From positions 1 to 64,000 of the forward strand of contig JAJEAC010000021.1 in NCBI GenBank assembly GCA_022824315.1: DNA of 64,000 nucleotides. The letters are read 5' to 3'. The notes under the pieces are model-generated. The model saw only the letters and a list, made by a program, of their open reading frames with translations. It searched no databases and was not told the DNA's origin. The DNA comes from Silicimonas sp. GTDB lineage: Bacteria; Pseudomonadota; Alphaproteobacteria; Rhodobacterales; Rhodobacteraceae. A program made the position numbers and the translations under genes. This document shows positions 1-9,757 of the stretch, one piece after another. How positions within the stretch are numbered: the first letter of the stretch is position 1; every line of letters begins with the position of its first letter.

Positions 1-453
1 TGATTGCGGAATAAATCAAGTGATCCTTGTTGAGTTGCTTCCCGTGTCGGCAGTCATGTGCAAGTTGGTCATGCTTGCCGACTTGTTCGCACACGAGGTC
101 CGGGATTGGTCGGCCATTGCCCGAAACCGAGCGTCGGCTGAAAGTCCAGCCTGAGGACAACTTTGTGGATAAGTACGGCATAACTTTCTGGTGACGGATC
201 GAAAACCGCAATGCTTGTCCCAAGTCGCGATTGACGCCAAGCACAGGTGCCATCGGACCCGGCCTCGGATCGTCGGCGCCTTCCGCCACGTGAGTCCCAT
301 GCAGAACCCTCACGGCCAAAGATTGTACAATTCCGCATGCATGGACCATCAAGCCTACCGGTCGCAGCGGTAATTTAAGCTGCTTAACTGCCGCGGATGC
401 CTATTTAAGCCAAACGGCTACTGCTTAATTGGCGCGCGCTGCATGGTGCGCGC
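1..453. other. intergenic region upstream of the Fic gene
   Basis: I see no convincing gene here; reading frames are short and none shows a known family. It holds an 18-base string (positions 5-22, tgcggaataaatcaagtg) that recurs exactly upstream of ssb, a perfect 10-base palindrome ATTGTACAAT at 322-331, and paired TTAAGC/GCTTAA sites just before the Fic start. Confidence 0.5.
375..428. promoter_or_regulatory. paired inverted repeats (TTAAGC/GCTTAA) upstream of fic, probable operator
   Basis: TTAAGC-T-GCTTAA at 375-387 is a perfect 13-base palindrome. A second pair of the same half-sites, TTAAGC (405-410) and GCTTAA (423-428), follows with 12 bases between. The block ends 26 bases before the ATG of the Fic gene at 454, which carries a C-terminal winged-helix-like segment. 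I infer autoregulation; it is not demonstrated. Confidence 0.45.
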
Positions 454-1641
454 ATGAACACGGACGTCGAACACCAAGGACCGGGGCGATTCGTCGAAAC
501 GGCTGTAGGTGGGGAAGCGGTACGTGCCTTTGTGCCGCCACCGTTGCCGCCGACGCATCCCATTGATCTTCAATCGATGATGGAACCGCTTGGCCTGGCA
601 GAGCGTGCCCTGGGTCGGCTTGACGGGATCATTACGCTCCTGCCACATCAGGAACTCTTTCTCCATTTGTACGTCCGCAAGGAGGCGGTTCTGTCGTCCC
701 AGATCGAAGGGACGCAATCGGCTCTCTCGGATCTTCTGCGTTTCGAGACCGAGGCGCAGGCCGGAGAACCCATTGATGACATTCGCGAGGTTTCAAACTA
801 CGTCGATGCGATGATGTACGGGCTGGAGCGATTGGAAGCCCTGCCTCTGTCACTCAGACTCATCAGGGACATGCACGCCAGACTTCTGCAAAGTGGTCGC
901 GGCGAGACCAAGGACCCTGGCCAGTTCCGACGCTCGCAGAACTGGATTGGGGGTACCAGGCCCGGAAACGCCCTGTTTGTGCCACCTCCGATAACCGAGA
1001 TGGATGCATGTCTTGGCGACCTCGAGCGATTTGTGCACGAAGAAACGTCACGGCTGCCAGCCTTGATCAAAGCCGGGCTTATCCATGTTCAATTTGAGAC
1101 AACCCATCCGGTCCTGAACGGAAATGGTCGGATAGGCCGACTGATTGTAACGTTGTTCCTCTGCACCGAGGGTGTATTGCGCGAACCGCTTCTCTACCTG
1201 AGCCTGTTCTTGAAGGCCAACCGCGCAGAATACTATCGACTGCTTCAGGAAGTCAGGGAGCAAGGTGCCTGGGAGGCGTGGCTGGAGTTCTTCTTGGCAG
1301 GTGTTGCCGAAACCGCCAACCAAGCCTTTGAAGCCGGAACGCGTATCGTCGAGCTCTTCAAGTCGGATCGGGACTTCATCACGCAAGAAAGCGTTCGAGC
1401 CGGTTCGGAACTGCGCATTCACGATCATTTTCAGCAGACCCCTTATTTGACTGCCAACCAGCTGGTAGAACGCACTGACCTATCGGCTCCGACAGTAAAC
1501 GCCGCACTCGCAGATCTGGAACGCCTTGGCATTGTCGACGAGGTCACTGGTCGGCGTCGCGGTCGCGTTTTCGGATATAGTCCTTACCTCGCAATCTTGA
1601 GCGAAGGTACCGAACCGCTCGCCAACGCCTTGTCAGCGTAG
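454..1641 (+). CDS. Fic family protein (adenylyltransferase-like) with C-terminal winged helix
   Basis: A 395-residue Fic-domain protein, expected to transfer AMP from ATP to a protein hydroxyl. The Fic motif is HPVLNGNGRIGR at residues 218-229, with the catalytic His218 and the GNGR anion-binding segment; the usual Phe/Asp positions are Val/Asn. An inhibitory-helix motif (S/T)xxxE(G/N) is visible near the N-terminus as S81-SQI-E85-G86, so this is a class II, self-inhibited Fic. After about residue 310 comes a helix-turn-helix-like segment (LTANQLVERTDLSAPTVNAA), common in stand-alone Fic proteins. No antitoxin-like gene adjoins it. Paired palindromes upstream suggest autoregulation. Target unknown. 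Confidence 0.9.
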   Translation: MNTDVEHQGPGRFVETAVGGEAVRAFVPPPLPPTHPIDLQSMMEPLGLAERALGRLDGIITLLPHQELFLHLYVRKEAVLSSQIEGTQSALSDLLRFETEAQAGEPIDDIREVSNYVDAMMYGLERLEALPLSLRLIRDMHARLLQSGRGETKDPGQFRRSQNWIGGTRPGNALFVPPPITEMDACLGDLERFVHEETSRLPALIKAGLIHVQFETTHPVLNGNGRIGRLIVTLFLCTEGVLREPLLYLSLFLKANRAEYYRLLQEVREQGAWEAWLEFFLAGVAETANQAFEAGTRIVELFKSDRDFITQESVRAGSELRIHDHFQQTPYLTANQLVERTDLSAPTVNAALADLERLGIVDEVTGRRRGRVFGYSPYLAILSEGTEPLANALSA

Positions 1642-1847
1642 GACGGAATGGATCGGTTGCAGACAGGTCCCAATAGGCTGTCCGAAAACTGGCATGAAGC
1701 GCCATCGGACACGAATGCAGGTTCGACTGCCATCTCGTGAAGGGGCGTCCCGTGTCCCGAACCTTTGCCCACGCCCGCGTCTCAGCCGCCGGCCAGGAAC
1801 CCGGAACCCGGTTTGGATCCAGGCTGCCTGATACTGCGCGACTACTC

Positions 1848-2561
1848 CTATGGGCCGCGTTCCGCCCGAAACCCCGTCGCCACAACGTATTTCTCTCGCG
1901 AATCGGCGCGGCTCGCCGGCGGCTTCATGTTGATGACCTTGCCAAATTTCCGCTTGAGCACGACCTGAAGGCTGGAATCGGCCCCGCCTGCCAATACCTT
2001 GGCGACAAAGGTTCCGCCTTCGTCGAGCACGTCGAAGGCAAGTTCGGCCGCCGCCTCGCAGAGCGCCATGATCCTCACGTGGTCGGTCTGCCTGTGTCCG
2101 GATGAATTCGCCGCCATGTCCGACATCACGACGTCGGCCTTGCCGTCGAGCCAGTCCCGGATGAGGTCATCCGCGCCATCGGACAGTAAGTCCAGCACGT
2201 GGATTTCCGCTCCCGGAACCGGGTCGACCTGCTTCAGGTCTATGCCGATGACTCGCCCGGCCGCCTTGCCGCGCTGCTCGCCGAGCGCATTCACGCGCCT
2301 TGCCGCGACCTGGCACCAGCCACCCGGGGCGGACCCGAGGTCCAGCACCCGCGCGCCAGGCGTCAGGAACCGGTGCTTGTCGTCGATTTCGATGAGCTTG
2401 TAGGCCGCCCGCCCCCGGTAGCCCTCGGCCTTCGCGCGGCGCACGTACGGGTCGTTCAGTTGCCGTTCAAGCCAGCGGGTGGAGGACAGCTTCCGTCGCC
2501 GTGCCGTTGTGACGCGCACTTTCAGGTCGCGTTCCGCTCGTCCGCTCGTCTGCCGTGCCAT
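1848..2561 (-). CDS. rlmE: 23S rRNA (uridine-2'-O)-methyltransferase RlmE
   Basis: RlmE (FtsJ/RrmJ) methylates the ribose of U2552 in the A loop of 23S rRNA late in 50S assembly. The 237-residue product shows the SAM-binding motif [11 protein letters not shown] and the catalytic K-D-K-E tetrad in context: Lys in RGRAAYKL, Asp in [11 protein letters not shown], Lys in FVAKVLAGG and Glu in [11 protein letters not shown]. The ATG at 2561 was preferred over an in-frame GTG nine bases upstream. The usual ppx/gppA-type neighbour of alphaproteobacteria is absent on both sides. Confidence 0.95.
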   Translation of the reverse strand: MARQTSGRAERDLKVRVTTARRRKLSSTRWLERQLNDPYVRRAKAEGYRGRAAYKLIEIDDKHRFLTPGARVLDLGSAPGGWCQVAARRVNALGEQRGKAAGRVIGIDLKQVDPVPGAEIHVLDLLSDGADDLIRDWLDGKADVVMSDMAANSSGHRQTDHVRIMALCEAAAELAFDVLDEGGTFVAKVLAGGADSSLQVVLKRKFGKVINMKPPASRADSREKYVVATGFRAERGP

Positions 2562-2727
2562 GGGCCTCACTGAACCAATGCGTGCCGGAATTGCAAGGCG
2601 CGGCGTTCGGAATGGCCGCCTGCCTCGGAATCCGCCGGTCGCCGATGCTTCGCGGAAGTTCGGTGCATTCTCATGCTGTGTTCGTGCAAACCGGCTAGTA
2701 AGTCCAGACGACGGGGAACCGTGTGGC

Positions 2728-3330
2728 TCAGACCTGTCCGAGCACTTCTCTCACGTAGCGCCGGGTTTCGCGGTACGGAGGAACTTCGCCAAATTTCCTC
2801 ACCGCGTTAGGTCCGGCATTATAGGCGGCAACCGCCAGCCGCCATGACCCGAAGACGCGAAACTGTTCGGACAGGTAGCGTGCGCCGCCCTCAAGGTTCT
2901 GAACCGGATCGCGGGGGTTGATGCCAAGAGACTTGGCGGTTGCAGGCATGAGCTGCGTCAATCCGATGGCGCCTCGGCTCGAACGGGCCTCCGCATCCCA
3001 TCTGGACTCTTTCATGATGAGCCGTAGGAACACGCCTTCCGGGATTTCGTAGCGCCACGCCAAATCGCAAGCGACATTCAGAAATTGCGGAGAATCCGCG
3101 ACGGGCTTCCGTCTCAGAGCCGTCACTTCCAAGGTCTCGGATGTGCATGCGTTCCGAAGTCTCGGTCGAAGCGAACTGATAAGCTTCGGAGCAACGGCAT
3201 CCAAAGTCGCAACCTCGCTTTGGGATAGCTCCGCCTTGCCCTCCGACACCGGCGTTTCCGCTGCGACGGGGCATGCCAAAGCCAGACACGAAAAAAGGAC
3301 TGCTTTACTTATGCAGGCAGGTCGATGCAA
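2728..3330 (-). CDS. lytic transglycosylase (SLT domain)
   Basis: A periplasmic lytic transglycosylase that would cleave the MurNAc-GlcNAc bond with 1,6-anhydro product. The C-terminal half has the SLT fold signature: catalytic Glu in [12 protein letters not shown], then [13 protein letters not shown] and [10 protein letters not shown] signal peptide ([18 protein letters not shown]) is present. I chose a TTG start at 3330 because it sits six bases after a GGGGGGA stretch and puts the signal peptide at the N-terminus; an in-frame ATG at 3405 has no ribosome-binding site and adds unlikely residues. About 200 residues. The SDR gene is divergent, starting 110 bases away. Confidence 0.85.
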   Translation of the reverse strand: MHRPACISKAVLFSCLALACPVAAETPVSEGKAELSQSEVATLDAVAPKLISSLRPRLRNACTSETLEVTALRRKPVADSPQFLNVACDLAWRYEIPEGVFLRLIMKESRWDAEARSSRGAIGLTQLMPATAKSLGINPRDPVQNLEGGARYLSEQFRVFGSWRLAVAAYNAGPNAVRKFGEVPPYRETRRYVREVLGQV

Positions 3331-3439
3331 GAAATCCCCCCAAGGGTTCCATGCCGTGAGGTCGCACCATAGCCTTGGGGCCTGAGACGGGCAACGGGTT
3401 GGCATTGACGATCGAAAATGCTGTGGCAAAAGGGTCACA

Positions 3440-4084
3440 ATGAACAAAGTCGCCATTGTAACCGGAGCCTCGCGCGGGCTTGGGGCCGCACTTGCCGAGG
3501 CGTTGGCCAAAGACCATCATGTCATAGCCATGGCACGAACGGCAGGCGGTCTCGAAGACCTTGATGACCGCATCCGGGCAGCCGGCGGAACCGCGACGCT
3601 CGTGCCCGTCGACCTGATCGATTCCGATGCCTGTGCGTCAGTGTGTCGCAGCATTCGGGAGCGATGGGGGCACGCCGATCTTTGGGTGCATGCGGCAATC
3701 CATGTCGCGCCACTGGCACCCGCCGCACATCTTGATCCCAAAGACCTGGCGAAGTCCCTAGCAACCAACGTCACTGCAACTGCCACGCTGATCGCTTGTG
3801 TGGCTCCGCTTCTCGAGGCCGCCGAAGGCGGCACGGCGGTTTTCTTCGACGATCCCCGTGCGGGCGAGCGGTTCTTCTCCGCATATGGCGCGACGAAGGC
3901 GGCCCAGGTCTCGATTGCCAGATGCTGGGCTGCGGAAACCGTGCGCACAGGGCCGCGCGTGATGATTCTCTCGCCACCGCCCATGCCGACCGCGACCCGG
4001 GCGAGGTTCTTCCCGGGCGAGAACAAGAGCGCCTTGACCTCGCCCGGTGCCGCTGCGCGCAGCATCCTGGCTGCCATCGGCTGA
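3440..4084 (+). CDS. SDR family NAD(P)-dependent oxidoreductase
   Basis: A 214-residue short-chain dehydrogenase/reductase. The cofactor motif TGASRGLG lies at residues 9-16 and the catalytic pair YGATK (YxxxK) near residue 155. An AIHVAP segment stands where the usual NNAG would be. Basic Arg residues after the first glycine motif suggest NADP(H). AAAGGG lies just before the ATG. The substrate cannot be told; the SurE gene is 197 bases downstream. Confidence 0.85.
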   Translation: MNKVAIVTGASRGLGAALAEALAKDHHVIAMARTAGGLEDLDDRIRAAGGTATLVPVDLIDSDACASVCRSIRERWGHADLWVHAAIHVAPLAPAAHLDPKDLAKSLATNVTATATLIACVAPLLEAAEGGTAVFFDDPRAGERFFSAYGATKAAQVSIARCWAAETVRTGPRVMILSPPPMPTATRARFFPGENKSALTSPGAAARSILAAIG

Positions 4085-4281
4085 CCCGTCGCATGAGTCG
4101 GCACTTGGCTCATCGAGGATCAGGGGTGACCGGTCGACACATGCCCTGGATGCGTGCTGTCCCGCCGCGCGGCAAGACCTCCTGTTGCAGGCTCGATCCT
4201 GCCGGGAGATTCGGGGGCTCATGGCCACATGGGCGACAGCCGCACCTTGTCCGGCGCGACGCGCTCCCCTAAAGCAGTCGC

Positions 4282-5070
4282 ATGCGCATTCTCATAACCA
4301 ATGACGACGGCATCAATGCACCTGGCCTCCGGGTCCTGGATGAAATCGCACGCAACATCGTTGGCGAAGACGGCGAGGTCTGGACCGTGGCACCTGCATT
4401 CGAGCAGTCAGGCGTCGGGCATTGCATCAGCTATACGCATCCCACGCTCCTGTCCGAGTTCGGCCCGCGATGCTACGCCGCCGAAGGGTCGCCGGCTGAT
4501 TGCGTGCTCGCGGGGCTTCACCAGGTGATGAGGGATGCGCCCCCCGATCTCGTGCTGTCCGGCGTCAACCGAGGCAACAACGCGGCCGAGAACGTCCTCT
4601 ATTCCGGTACCGTGGGGGCGGCCATCGAGGCGGCGCTGCAGGGGATTCCCGCGATCGCGCTCAGCCAGTTCTTCGGACCGGAAAGCGCCAATCTGCAAAG
4701 CCCGTTCGAAGCCGCTCTCGAACACGGGGCCGCGACCGTGCGTGCGCTCCTGAAGAACGGGATCTGGGAGGACGAATCCTATCGGGTCTTCTACAACGTC
4801 AACTTCCCGCCGAATTCCGCAGCCGCAGTCCGGGGCGTTCGCGTCACGACCCAAGGCTGGCGCGAGGGAACCAGATTCGGAATCGAGCCGCATCGTTCAC
4901 CGTCGGGCCGCATGTTCCTCTGGGTCAAGGGCGGCCCTCAGCACACGCCGACCGGGCCTGGAACGGATGTGGCCGCAAACCTTGACGGCTACATCTCGGT
5001 GACCCCGCTTCGCGCGGACCTGACGGCGCATGACGTGATCGAGACCCTGCGTGGCCGACTTGATTCATGA
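4282..5070 (+). CDS. surE: 5'/3'-nucleotidase SurE
   Basis: SurE is a metal-dependent nucleoside monophosphate phosphatase linked to stationary-phase survival. The 262 residues begin [15 protein letters not shown] with the metal-binding Asp-Asp pair, followed by [15 protein letters not shown] and YSGTVGAA, all family landmarks. Its stop overlaps the start of pcm by four bases (ATGA), the usual surE-pcm coupling. The upstream 197 bases hold no gene I recognise; the serS gene that often precedes surE in this group is absent. Confidence 0.96.
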   Translation: MRILITNDDGINAPGLRVLDEIARNIVGEDGEVWTVAPAFEQSGVGHCISYTHPTLLSEFGPRCYAAEGSPADCVLAGLHQVMRDAPPDLVLSGVNRGNNAAENVLYSGTVGAAIEAALQGIPAIALSQFFGPESANLQSPFEAALEHGAATVRALLKNGIWEDESYRVFYNVNFPPNSAAAVRGVRVTTQGWREGTRFGIEPHRSPSGRMFLWVKGGPQHTPTGPGTDVAANLDGYISVTPLRADLTAHDVIETLRGRLDS

Positions 5071-5708
5071 CTCCCAAGGACGAGCAGCGCATGCAGTTCG
5101 TGTTTTCGCTCCGCCGGCACGGGGTGACGGATGCGCGTGTACTGGAAGCCATGGAGACGATTGACCGGGGGGACTTCGTAACAGGCATCTTTGCCGAACG
5201 AGCCTATGAGGACACGCCGCTTCCGATCGCGTGTGGCCAGACGATCAGCCAGCCGGCCATCGTGGGTCTCATGACGCAGGCGCTCGCCGTCGCCCCGCGC
5301 CACAAGGTGCTCGAGATCGGCACCGGATCGGGCTACCAGGCGGCCATTCTCAGTCTGCTGGCACGCCGGGTCTACACGGTCGACCGGCACGGGCGCCTGG
5401 TCCGGGAGGCGCGGGAGGTCTTCGAGCGCCTGGGACTTGCCAACATCACCGCAATCACCTCGGATGGATCCCGGGGATTTCCCGAACAGGCTCCGTTCGA
5501 CCGGATCATCGTGACCGCGGCCGCCGAGGATCCGCCAGGACCTCTCCTTGCCGAGTTGAAGACCGGCGGCATCATGGTCGTGCCCGTGGGCCGATCCGAC
5601 GCGGTGCAGGTCCTGATCAAGGTCACCCGAACCGAAACCGGGTTCGAGTACGACGAGCTCTTGCAGGTGCGATTCGTGCCGCTCATCGAGGGCATGGGCG
5701 ACGGCTAG
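5067..5708 (+). CDS. pcm: protein-L-isoaspartate O-methyltransferase
   Basis: Pcm methylates isoaspartyl residues in damaged proteins using SAM, starting their repair. The 213-residue product carries the SAM-binding motif [15 protein letters not shown], the PCMT signature around [13 protein letters not shown], and a VTAAAEDPP stretch. It is translationally coupled to surE (ATGA overlap). A strong hairpin with a T run follows 40 bases after the stop. Confidence 0.96.
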   Translation: MTPKDEQRMQFVFSLRRHGVTDARVLEAMETIDRGDFVTGIFAERAYEDTPLPIACGQTISQPAIVGLMTQALAVAPRHKVLEIGTGSGYQAAILSLLARRVYTVDRHGRLVREAREVFERLGLANITAITSDGSRGFPEQAPFDRIIVTAAAEDPPGPLLAELKTGGIMVVPVGRSDAVQVLIKVTRTETGFEYDELLQVRFVPLIEGMGDG

Positions 5709-5750
5709 AACCGTACCTGGACCGGACGGCCCTCGCCGGCATCGGGCGAG

Positions 5751-5782
5751 AGGCGGCATCGGTGCGGCCGCCGCCTTTTTTT
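5751..5782 (+). terminator. rho-independent terminator after surE-pcm
   Basis: AGGCGGC at 5751-5757 pairs with GCCGCCT at 5770-5776, a perfect 7-bp stem, followed by a run of seven T (5776-5782). Confidence 0.8.
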
Positions 5783-5912
5783 GTTGGCGTGAATCGGGCA
5801 ATCAATGCTATGATGCGAACAGTGTCGCGGCGTTGAAGTACAGGCATGTGCGTCACGCGACATCGCCGACAGTCCGGAGATGGCTGCGGCATCAGGCATG
5901 AGGAGCAACTAC

Positions 5913-6884
5913 ATGACTCATTCGGCGTTTCCAATTCGGCTGGCTGTCCTGCTGTCCGGCTCCATGGCGCTTGCCGCCTGCGACGGTACTGATCCTCGTG
6001 ATTTCGATTACGACTTTCGAGGAGCGGCCGGGCAGTTGGACACGACAGACGCTGTGCGTGCTGCCATTGGTTCCGCACCGACGCCCGAAATCCGGAGCGA
6101 GAGCCTCTCGCAGCCGCGCCAAGCGCCGGCGTCCGCCACAGGTTCGGCAAGCGTCGTTGAACTCGCCGGTTCGGCGATAGAGAGGGCAGGCGGATCATCC
6201 GGAGAATCCCCGGCCTCGGTTCCTGTGCGCCATCAGGTGGAAGCCGGAGAGACCGTGTTCACGATCGCTCGGCACTATGGCGTGTCGGCCGATAGCATTT
6301 CCGAGAGGAACGAGCTTGGCCCCAACCCGGAGCTTCGGGTCGGTCAGTACCTGGTGATTCCGCCAGCGGACGCCGGGGCAATCGAGACCACGACAGTGGC
6401 AACGCCGGGCTCGGGATCCGAAACGCCGCTGCCGCCATCGGCTTCGAAGCCGCTGCCGGACACGACGGTTGTAGCGGCGGCGGCGACGTCGAGACCAGCA
6501 GGGCTTGACGACAAGCAAACGGCTGTTTCGGACAACGCCCGACTTAGGATGCCGGTCCAGGGCAGCATCGTGCGGCCGTTCCAGAAGGGGTCGAACGAAG
6601 GCATCGGGATATCGGCGGCGGCCGGCACGGCCGTTGTCGCTGCGGATGGCGGCACGGTCGCTGCGATCACGCGCGATACCGATCAAGTGCCGATCCTGGT
6701 CCTTCGGCACGAGGGCAGCCTGCTTACGGTGTATGCTGGACTGGACAATATCGCGGTGAAAAAGGGCGACAGGGTCAGGCGCGGCCAGAAAATCGCGGTC
6801 GTGCGCGACGCGAACCCTCCGTTCCTGCACTTCGAGGTGCGCGAGGGCTTCAACAGCGTGGACCCCGGCCCCTACCTGAACTAG
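5913..6884 (+). CDS. nlpD: NlpD-like murein hydrolase activator (LysM + M23) lipoprotein
   Basis: A 323-residue envelope lipoprotein. The N-terminus has a signal peptide ending in the lipobox LAAC. A LysM domain follows around residues 105-150 (VEAGETVFTIARHYGVSADSI), then a low-complexity linker, and an M23/LytM domain at the C-terminus. In the LytM part the usual zinc-binding HxxxD and HxH are not intact (HFEVREG remains), so like E. coli NlpD it is probably an amidase activator and not a peptidase. GAGGAG lies seven bases before the ATG at 5913, which decides that start. The position after surE-pcm is the classic nlpD location. Confidence 0.9.
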   Translation: MTHSAFPIRLAVLLSGSMALAACDGTDPRDFDYDFRGAAGQLDTTDAVRAAIGSAPTPEIRSESLSQPRQAPASATGSASVVELAGSAIERAGGSSGESPASVPVRHQVEAGETVFTIARHYGVSADSISERNELGPNPELRVGQYLVIPPADAGAIETTTVATPGSGSETPLPPSASKPLPDTTVVAAAATSRPAGLDDKQTAVSDNARLRMPVQGSIVRPFQKGSNEGIGISAAAGTAVVAADGGTVAAITRDTDQVPILVLRHEGSLLTVYAGLDNIAVKKGDRVRRGQKIAVVRDANPPFLHFEVREGFNSVDPGPYLN

Positions 6885-6940
6885 TACGGCCTTTTCTGTC
6901 TGGGAAGCGTCGTGCGCAGCGGTGTCCGTGGAGACTCCGG

Positions 6941-7483
6941 ATGGGGATGATAACCAAAGGGATATTGCGCAACCGCATGTTTGCGCTCGCCACAATCGCA
7001 GGGGCGATTGCGTTCTTTGTCTATGATCTCGTCTATGACGCACTCTTTGAAGATGCTTTTCCGTCCTACCACTTCTTTATTGAGTTGCTTGTCTTTATCG
7101 CCGTATCAGCGGCGCTATTGATTGGCATAAGTGATCTGGTTCGATTGCGCAGCAGGCTGTCTCGCGAAGAACAGCGCAACGACATGTTTTCCCGCGCTTT
7201 GGCACAAAGCATCGATCTGCAGATGGATGAATGGAAGATGACACCGAGCGAGAAGGAGGTCGCCTGGTTCATAATCAAGGGATACCGGTTTTCCGAGATT
7301 GCCCATGCGCGTGGAGTCAAGGCAACCACGTCGCGACTACAGGCTACATCGATCTATGCAAAGGCAGGAGTGAGTGGACGTTCCGAATTCGTGGCCGAGA
7401 TCATCCAAGCGCTGATGGAGTCCATTCCGGAAGATAACCGGTCCAAAGACATGACTTCGCCAACCGAGCCCGAATTGCATTGA
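6941..7483 (+). CDS. membrane-anchored LuxR-type HTH protein
   Basis: A 180-residue protein with two predicted membrane segments (about residues 14-35 and 45-65), a short linker (about 70-95) and a C-terminal LuxR-like helix-turn-helix (MTPSEKEVAWFIIKGYRFSEIAHARG, then KAGVSGRSEFVAEI). It would act as a transcription factor held at the inner membrane; no receiver or ligand domain is visible. It ends just where the frame of the next gene opens, so the two may be co-transcribed. Base composition is less GC-rich than the core genes. Confidence 0.75.
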   Translation: MGMITKGILRNRMFALATIAGAIAFFVYDLVYDALFEDAFPSYHFFIELLVFIAVSAALLIGISDLVRLRSRLSREEQRNDMFSRALAQSIDLQMDEWKMTPSEKEVAWFIIKGYRFSEIAHARGVKATTSRLQATSIYAKAGVSGRSEFVAEIIQALMESIPEDNRSKDMTSPTEPELH

Positions 7484-7566
7484 ATTCGAGAGGCCGTCCT
7501 TCGGAAGTCATCTGGTACTGCACTCGTCGGAAGGGCATAGCCCGTCGGAAAGGCTGGACACGAGGC

Positions 7567-9027
7567 ATGAATCTTGGCGAGTTGCGCCGACACATAAGGG
7601 CCTCGCCTGCCGAGAGTATTGAGGTCTGTGTTGCGTCCGATTTCCGAGTAGTGACCAGAAACCGATTACCGAAGGTGTTTTTCAATCGAGTTCGCGGTGT
7701 TGTCGGCCTGGAGATCGCGCTTGCTGACGCGGTCTCCCGGATTGCGCCAACGCAAATGATAGCGAACAACCTGGGATTTGATCGAGCTGTGGATCGGTTT
7801 CATGCCACCCAGGGAATTGCCGAAATTGGCTTTGCCACAAGGGGGACGGTGCGCGTCTTTTCTGCGGAGCAGTTTCTGCTTCAAGGTGGAGACAAGGACG
7901 AAGCGATCAAGTTGTTTCGCGGTTCGACCACTGTCGACGAATTGCCACCATCCAACGATGGCCACGCCATTGGCCTTGTGAATGGGATCGGGCATTGGAT
8001 GGTTCAAAACCAATCCAGTGACGGCCGCATTCCTTACAAGTATTGGCCAAGCAGAGGCATGGAATCTCCCGCCGACAACGCGATCCGAAACTTCCTTGCC
8101 TCCTGGTCACTTGCTCGGTTGGCGAAGCTCAGGAGAAGCACCAGTCTCGGCGAAGCGGCACGGCGCAATTTGCGCTGCAACCTGTCACGGTATTTCCAGC
8201 ATATCGGGAATGGTCGGGGCGCAATTGTTGAAGCCTCCGGCGCGAAACTCGGTGCCTCTGCGGTCGCCGGGCTGGCCATTCTCGAAACCCCTGACGGATA
8301 TGAGTTTCTTGAGGAACTGGGCATGCTGGCGGAAGGAATCAATTCGTTGGCGGACGAAGACTCGGGATTCCGCACGTTCTTCTTCCCTCGGGAACGCGAT
8401 GGCGACAATTGGAACTTCTATTCGGGAGAGGCCCTGTTGTTTTGGGCGGAAGCTGCGCGTCTGGGGATTCCTGGGGCACCTACACTGGCGAAATGCTCGA
8501 AGGCGTTCGAGCTTTGCCGTGCACGGCACTATAGGAAGAGAAACCCCGCATTTGTGCCGTGGCATACGCAGGCGTGCGCGTCGCTGTTCGCGCAGACCGG
8601 TCGCCGGGAATTCGCGGACTTTGCCCTTGAAATCAATGATTGGCTCATGCCGATGCAGCAATGGAACGGATTGCCGGCAGACATGCGGGGCCGGTTCTAC
8701 GATCCGGCACGTCCCGACTTTGGCCCTCCGCACGCCGCTTCGACCGGAGCATATGTGGAAGGACTTGCCGAAGCGGCAAGTCTTGCACGCACCGTGGGAG
8801 ACCAATCCCGCGCATCTTCGTTCGAACGCGCGACCCGTCGGGGATTGCGTTCTCTGAGACAACTGCAGTTCCGAGATTCGCGGGATGCGTTCTACGTCTC
8901 GAAGAAAGACCGCGTAATGGGCGCGCTCCGCACCGAGGTCTACGACAACGCGGTTCGCGTAGATTCCGCCGCCCACGCACTGATGGCGGCGATGAAGATT
9001 CTACATCCTGAAATCGGTGTCCCGTGA
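7567..9027 (+). CDS. alpha/alpha-toroid (six-hairpin-like) protein of unknown function
   Basis: About 486 residues from the ATG at 7567; the frame is open back to a TTG at 7480. I do not recognise a characterised family. The body is a series of helical repeats with aromatic/Gly turns (DGRIPYKYWPSRGMESPADN, NWNFYSGEALLFWAEA, AFVPWHTQACASLFAQTG, GPPHAASTGAYVEGLAEA), the style of six-hairpin glycosidase or epimerase folds (GlcNAc 2-epimerase-like, C5-epimerase-like). The N-terminal 120 residues look like a separate alpha/beta domain. No signal peptide. It follows the LuxR-type gene directly and faces the Asp/Asn hydroxylase gene. Confidence 0.6.
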   Translation: MNLGELRRHIRASPAESIEVCVASDFRVVTRNRLPKVFFNRVRGVVGLEIALADAVSRIAPTQMIANNLGFDRAVDRFHATQGIAEIGFATRGTVRVFSAEQFLLQGGDKDEAIKLFRGSTTVDELPPSNDGHAIGLVNGIGHWMVQNQSSDGRIPYKYWPSRGMESPADNAIRNFLASWSLARLAKLRRSTSLGEAARRNLRCNLSRYFQHIGNGRGAIVEASGAKLGASAVAGLAILETPDGYEFLEELGMLAEGINSLADEDSGFRTFFFPRERDGDNWNFYSGEALLFWAEAARLGIPGAPTLAKCSKAFELCRARHYRKRNPAFVPWHTQACASLFAQTGRREFADFALEINDWLMPMQQWNGLPADMRGRFYDPARPDFGPPHAASTGAYVEGLAEAASLARTVGDQSRASSFERATRRGLRSLRQLQFRDSRDAFYVSKKDRVMGALRTEVYDNAVRVDSAAHALMAAMKILHPEIGVP

Positions 9028-9093
9028 CAGGAGGTCGGCAGTTTCGATCATCGAAATTCGTGTTCGGCCCGAATGCGTAATGAAAACACGGGT

Positions 9094-9711
9094 TCAACAG
9101 AAACCGCTTTCGGCTTTGGTTGGCGTATCCGGCCGGTTGTCCAAAGGCAAGGTGAAGAATCCGCGTCCACAGGGTGGCAGGACATCAAAGATCAAGTGCA
9201 CGCGTGGCTTATCGGATTGATTCACCGCCCAGTGTCTTGCCTTGTTGTTGAAGACCCAGAGCTCACCTTCCCGCATCACGACTGTTTCGTCCTCAGTCGA
9301 GAGAGGACTGCCTTCCGGGCTTTTCAGGACCAGGTGGAACCGGTCCCTGATGCGATAGTAGTCACCAACGTCAATATGGGGAAAAACCTTGCATCCCGGC
9401 TGGAGCGCCACTAGGGTCGCGCGCCCAAGCTGACCTTCCATCGCGTCCGCAATCCGTTGGCAATATGCCAACGTACGGGAAAACTCCCGGGCAGCAGGTG
9501 CGACCCTGCTCTCATGAACATCATTTGCGTTGTTCGCGCCAGGTGGCAACGGCTTTTTTGCGGAGCGCAAGAAGATATTGCGAGTGTTCCGCTGGCACCG
9601 GATTTTGCGCTGGCGGCTTGTGTCCGCAAACCAAGTTTCTGGTGACACATCCAGTTCCGCTAGAATGGGCAGAGTGTCTTCGTTTTCGGAAATTCTGATG
9701 AAATGGGTCAT
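9094..9711 (-). CDS. aspartyl/asparaginyl beta-hydroxylase family protein
   Basis: A 205-residue non-heme Fe(II)/2-oxoglutarate oxygenase of the Asp/Asn beta-hydroxylase family. The iron-binding His and the 2-oxoglutarate site are visible as FPHIDVGDYYRIRDRFHLVL, followed by GELWVFNNKARHWAVN and RVHLIFD with the second His. Start at 9711 is set by a GGAGAGGGAGGG stretch upstream. Substrate unknown: members hydroxylate proteins or free small molecules. It converges with the toroid gene, 66 bases apart. Confidence 0.85.
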   Translation of the reverse strand: MTHFIRISENEDTLPILAELDVSPETWFADTSRQRKIRCQRNTRNIFLRSAKKPLPPGANNANDVHESRVAPAAREFSRTLAYCQRIADAMEGQLGRATLVALQPGCKVFPHIDVGDYYRIRDRFHLVLKSPEGSPLSTEDETVVMREGELWVFNNKARHWAVNQSDKPRVHLIFDVLPPCGRGFFTLPLDNRPDTPTKAESGFC

Positions 9712-9757
9712 GGATCTGCCCTCCCTCTCCTTTAAGGGCACGCATTCTGAAATTCAG

